From assembly GCA_005777415.1 (NCBI GenBank), contig SXMI01000041.1:1-6786 (forward strand): a stretch of DNA of 6,786 bases, written 5' to 3'. This stretch comes from Actinomycetota bacterium (GTDB lineage: Bacteria > Actinomycetota > Acidimicrobiia > Acidimicrobiales > Microtrichaceae). Of this stretch, positions 4,179-6,786 are shown in pieces. Numbering within the stretch: position 1 is the first letter of the stretch; each line of letters begins with the position of its first letter. Position numbers and translations under genes: made by a program. The notes under the pieces are model-generated. The model was given only the letters and a program-made list of their open reading frames with translations. It was not told where the DNA came from and did no database searches.

Positions 4179-6040
4179 CCGCAGGTGGCATCGCCGACGG
4201 CGGCGCGGGCGAACCAGTTGGGCTGGTCGCTCGGGTCGCAGACCCGCTCGATCGGCAGCACCCGCCAACCGTTGCGCCGGACCGCCTCGGCCACCCGCTC
4301 GTTCGGCTCCAGCCAGACCAGCAGCCAGACCTGGTCGTCGGTCACGGGGACCTCGATGATCCGGGCCTGCTCGGGGAGCAGGTTCAGGTCCGCGGCGGGC
4401 CACAGGTTCGTCACCTCCGACAGCCGGTAGGAGCTGCGCCCGGGATCGGCGGGGACAACACGGGGCTGGCCGATCACCAGGTCGACGCCGCGCTCCTCCA
4501 GGTAGGGCACCGTGGCCATGCGGACGTGGCCCGGGTAGTAGAGGTCGAACGTCGCCCCCTCCCGGGCGACGGTCGCATCGGCCAGGCCGAGCATGTCGAT
4601 CGTCGGCAGGTCCGCGAAGTAACCGATCACCCCGAGCGGGGCCACGGCGATCACCGGCTGGCCCGGGACGTCGGGTCCACCCGGGAACTGCTCGTGGAGC
4701 AGCTCGCCCATCGCCTGCCAGGCCGTGGGCGAGTCGCTCGGCCAGTGCGAGATCTGCGTGAAGGTCAGCACCGGGTACGGCAGGATCGTCGGCGCCACGG
4801 CGTGGGCGGCGGAGAACGCCAGCAGGGTGCCGACCAGCAGCACCTGGCGCAGGACGGAGGTCACCGGGTCGACCAGGTAGGCCGCCAGCAGCGCCAGCAG
4901 CGGGATCGCGGGAACGACGAAGCGGAACTCCATGAAGTCCGCGCCCACGACGCAGATGTAGAGGAACCAGACCGGGACGACGCAGCAGACCTGTGCCATG
5001 CCCGGGATGGCGAGGAACGACCGGCCGAGTCGGCGGGCCCGCCCGATGAGCAGAAACGCGGCGTAGGAGAGGAAGAAGCAGAGCAGGTAGACGACGCCGT
5101 ACACGAACGGCACGACCGGGTTGGCCGACGACTTCGCGGTGAACGTGTTGGGCAGGAGCGATCCGTAGTAGCCCCACTTCCAGACGAGCCAGGGCAGCAT
5201 CACCGCCACGGCCGGGAGGCCGACCCAGCAGGCGGCGGCGATTGCCCGCCGGACGGCCGCGCCCCGATCGCCCGTGACCGCCGGGACCGGGTCGACGTCG
5301 CGGTCGGTCCGCCACACCGCCACCAGGTGCACCAGCACGACCGTCGTGACCAGCACCGCCGAGTCCATCCGGGTCAGGACCGCCAGGCCGCCGAGCACGC
5401 CGGCGACCAGCCGACGGACCGGCCAGCCGTGATCGACCGACCGCTCGGTCCCGAACGGCAGGAGCGCCACGGTCACACCGAGCACCAGCAGGGTCTGGAG
5501 CATCGTCTCCAGCCCACCGGTCCCGTAGCCCAGGAACGTCACGTTCGCGACGAGCGCCGCCTGAGCGAGCAGTGCCAGCCCCCGCGTGGCGAACAGGCGT
5601 CGCGCCAGCACGCCGGTGAGCAGGACGGCACCGACCATCGTGGCGATCCCCACGAGCTGGCTGAACAGCGGGGTGGACCAGCCGAGTCGCTCGGGCAGGG
5701 CATGGAGCGCCGTCCACAGGAAGTTCGTGTACCCCTCGACCCGCTCGCCGGTGTTGAACACGAGCCCTTCGCCCCGGGCCAGGTTCCGGGAGTAGCGGTA
5801 GGTGATGAAGGCGTCGTCCTGGGCGAACCGGATGACCCACGCCGCCACCGCGGACAGCACGACCAGCACCGTCTCGGCGAGCGCCCAGCGACCGTCGACG
5901 ACTCGCTCGATCCGCTCGCTCATGAGCGGTGACCCCGGCCGGGCGCCGGCGGTGGATCCACGTGGCCGGCGACGTGACGGCCGCTCCTCGTCCACGACCG
6001 GACCGACGTCGCTCAGCGGGCCGCCCTCCACCGTGTCCAC
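4175..6040 (-). CDS. Polytopic GT-C-type glycosyltransferase, AftB/ZomB-like
   Basis: This is a large membrane protein (621 residues from GTG 6040) of the GT-C fold, which moves sugars from polyprenyl-phosphate donors at the outer face of the membrane. After TM1 (about 53-70) comes QDDAFITYRYSRNLA, whose D75-D76 pair in the first outer loop fits the GT-C catalytic/metal site. GLVFN and GERVEGYTNFLW (98-109) follow. Further landmarks are LLPNTFTAKSS, GADFMEFRFVVP, and after the last membrane segment a soluble part of about 190 residues with GVIGYFADLPTIDMLGLAD. I know this combination from the mycobacterial arabinofuranosyltransferase AftB and proteins labelled ZomB; donor and acceptor here are unknown. 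GTG 6040 is chosen because a -10 box lies six bases upstream. ATG 5923 (MSERIERVV, 582 residues) is a serious alternative, since residues 1-39 are low-complexity and Arg/Pro-rich. Confidence 0.86.
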   Translation of the reverse strand: MDTVEGGPLSDVGPVVDEERPSRRRPRGSTAGARPGSPLMSERIERVVDGRWALAETVLVVLSAVAAWVIRFAQDDAFITYRYSRNLARGEGLVFNTGERVEGYTNFLWTALHALPERLGWSTPLFSQLVGIATMVGAVLLTGVLARRLFATRGLALLAQAALVANVTFLGYGTGGLETMLQTLLVLGVTVALLPFGTERSVDHGWPVRRLVAGVLGGLAVLTRMDSAVLVTTVVLVHLVAVWRTDRDVDPVPAVTGDRGAAVRRAIAAACWVGLPAVAVMLPWLVWKWGYYGSLLPNTFTAKSSANPVVPFVYGVVYLLCFFLSYAAFLLIGRARRLGRSFLAIPGMAQVCCVVPVWFLYICVVGADFMEFRFVVPAIPLLALLAAYLVDPVTSVLRQVLLVGTLLAFSAAHAVAPTILPYPVLTFTQISHWPSDSPTAWQAMGELLHEQFPGGPDVPGQPVIAVAPLGVIGYFADLPTIDMLGLADATVAREGATFDLYYPGHVRMATVPYLEERGVDLVIGQPRVVPADPGRSSYRLSEVTNLWPAADLNLLPEQARIIEVPVTDDQVWLLVWLEPNERVAEAVRRNGWRVLPIERVCDPSDQPNWFARAAVGDATCG

Positions 6041-6046
6041 CCCCGC

Positions 6047-6052
6047 ATGGTA
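6047..6052 (-). promoter_or_regulatory. Candidate leaderless -10 box of the glycosyltransferase gene
   Basis: The minus strand reads TACCAT here, then six bases, then GTG at 6040: the same -10-N6-GTG geometry as in front of ctaA. No convincing -35 is visible 16-19 nt upstream. The box lies between the malic enzyme stop and the chosen start, so the glycosyltransferase may be transcribed on its own. Confidence 0.33.
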
Positions 6053-6070
6053 GTGAGCCGGCGGCAGGAA

Positions 6071-6096
6071 CCGACCGAGCCCGACCGAGGGGTCGG
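6071..6096 (-). terminator. Hairpin after the malic enzyme gene, possible terminator
   Basis: CCGACC (6081-6086) pairs perfectly with GGTCGG (6091-6096) around a four-base loop, five bases beyond the malic enzyme stop codon. CCGACCGAG is also tandemly repeated (6071-6079 and 6081-6089), so a second pairing partner for the GGTCGG arm exists. No T-run follows on the minus strand, so termination is uncertain; mRNA 3'-end protection is an alternative. Confidence 0.3.
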
Positions 6097-6101
6097 AGGA
6101 G

Positions 6102-6786
6102 TCAGAGCCGACAGACGCCGTCGGCGCGGGCCGCATCGGCGCACGCCTGGGCCACGCTCGGGGCGACCGAGGTGTTGAACACCGACGGGATGATCTTGTC
6201 GGGAGCGAGCTCCGTGGCCGGGACGCAGGCGGCGATGGCCCGGGCCGCCGCGACCTTCATGTTCTCGGTCACCTGGCGGGCCTGCGCGTCGAGCGCACCA
6301 CGGAACACTCCCGGGAACGCCAGCACGTTGTTGATCTGGTTCGGGAAGTCCGACCGCCCGGTGGCGATCACGGCCGCCACGTCCTGGATCAGCTCCGGGC
6401 GGATCTCCGGGTCCGGGTTCGCCATGGCGAAGACGATCGGGGCGGCGGCCATGCCCTGGACGTCCTCACGCGTGATGAGGTTGGGCCCCGACAGCCCGAT
6501 GAACACATCCGCGCCCGGCAGGACCTGGGTCAGCGCACCGCTCAGGTGCTCCGGGTTGGTGTTCTCGGCGAACCACTGCTTCGACCGGTTCAGGTCCGGG
6601 CGGTCGAGCGACACCGCACCCTGTCGGTCGCAACCGACGATGTTCTGCACCCCGGCGTTCATCAGGATCTTGGAGACCGCCACGCCCGCCGCACCGACAC
6701 CGGCGACCACGACCTTGAGGTCGGCGATGTCCTTGCCCACGATCCGCAGCGCGTTCTCGAGCGCCGCCAGCGTCACGATCGCCGTC
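6102..6786 (-). CDS. NAD(P)-dependent malic enzyme, C-terminal part, cut by window edge
   Basis: Malic enzyme oxidatively decarboxylates malate to pyruvate in the cytosol, making NADH or NADPH. The visible 228 codons cover the NAD(P)-binding half. They open in the TAIVTLAALENAL segment, then the Rossmann motif VVVAGVGAAGVAVSKIL, an acidic turn GCDRQGAV, GLSGPNLIT, FAMANPDPEI, and the strongly conserved ATGRSDFPNQINNVLAFPG, whose Asn residues belong to the substrate-side wall. The C-terminus (PSVFNTSVAPSVAQACADAARADG) is typical of the short bacterial form of about 400 residues without a phosphotransacetylase domain, since the frame stops at 6102. The catalytic N-terminal domain (Tyr, Lys and metal ligands) lies beyond the right edge. 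Cofactor preference cannot be decided here. It is followed on the same strand by the glycosyltransferase after a hairpin. Confidence 0.95.
   Translation of the reverse strand, partial: TAIVTLAALENALRIVGKDIADLKVVVAGVGAAGVAVSKILMNAGVQNIVGCDRQGAVSLDRPDLNRSKQWFAENTNPEHLSGALTQVLPGADVFIGLSGPNLITREDVQGMAAAPIVFAMANPDPEIRPELIQDVAAVIATGRSDFPNQINNVLAFPGVFRGALDAQARQVTENMKVAAARAIAACVPATELAPDKIIPSVFNTSVAPSVAQACADAARADGVCRL

Noticed and set aside
4071..5840. 589-codon minus-strand frame over the glycosyltransferase in another phase
   Set aside because: Arg/Pro/Gly-rich translation typical of a shifted reading of a high-GC gene.
4526..5932. Long plus-strand open frame (468 codons) opposite the glycosyltransferase
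   Set aside because: Its translation is rich in His, Arg, Asp and Gln with no domain, and it is the antisense of a clear membrane protein. High-GC DNA makes such frames by chance.
6041..6136. ATG at 6136 as the glycosyltransferase start
   Set aside because: It would overlap the malic enzyme coding end by 35 bases and read through the hairpin region. Conservation to GT-C proteins begins much later, and GTG 6040 has a promoter-like box.

Overview
This window is a high-GC chromosomal stretch from an actinobacterium. The evidence is the strong G/C bias at third codon positions, frequent GTG starts, clpS followed by a DUF2017 gene, a divergent ctaA/ctaB pair, and an actinobacterial-style Glu-Asp-Phe tRNA cluster. 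A lineage outside the mycolate-forming and Streptomyces groups, such as Acidimicrobiia, is my guess; the sequence alone does not prove it. No mobile element, CRISPR array, phage gene or integration scar was seen.

Layout, left to right. (1) Bases 1-458, minus strand: the N-terminal half of ctaB (heme O synthase), running off the left edge. (2) A 111-bp divergent promoter region, 459-569. (3) A plus-strand run, ctaA (heme A synthase) - clpS (N-degron adaptor of the Clp protease) - DUF2017 gene. The ctaA stop and clpS start overlap, so these two are probably translationally coupled. (4) Bases 2384-2751: a likely terminator, a recognisable promoter and three tRNA genes (Glu-UUC, Asp-GUC, Phe-GAA). 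(5) A plus-strand acyltransferase-3 (OafA/YrhL-like) membrane protein, 2867-4168. (6) Convergent to it, with both stop codons inside one 14-bp palindrome, a minus-strand polytopic GT-C-type glycosyltransferase of the AftB/ZomB-like kind (to about 6040). (7) The C-terminal part of a malic enzyme on the minus strand, running off the right edge.

Functionally, ctaB and ctaA make heme O and then heme A for aa3-type cytochrome oxidase. ClpS hands N-degron substrates to a Clp unfoldase, and the DUF2017 protein is an uncharacterised partner by position. The acyltransferase and glycosyltransferase probably decorate the cell envelope or a surface glycan. Malic enzyme links the TCA cycle to pyruvate.

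This is mostly ordinary core genome. I found no clear undescribed system. The items most worth a second look are the ctaA-clpS-DUF2017 coupling, the identical leaderless-promoter geometry in front of two genes, the Asn at the first heme-ligand position of CtaA, and odd sequence around tRNA-Phe.
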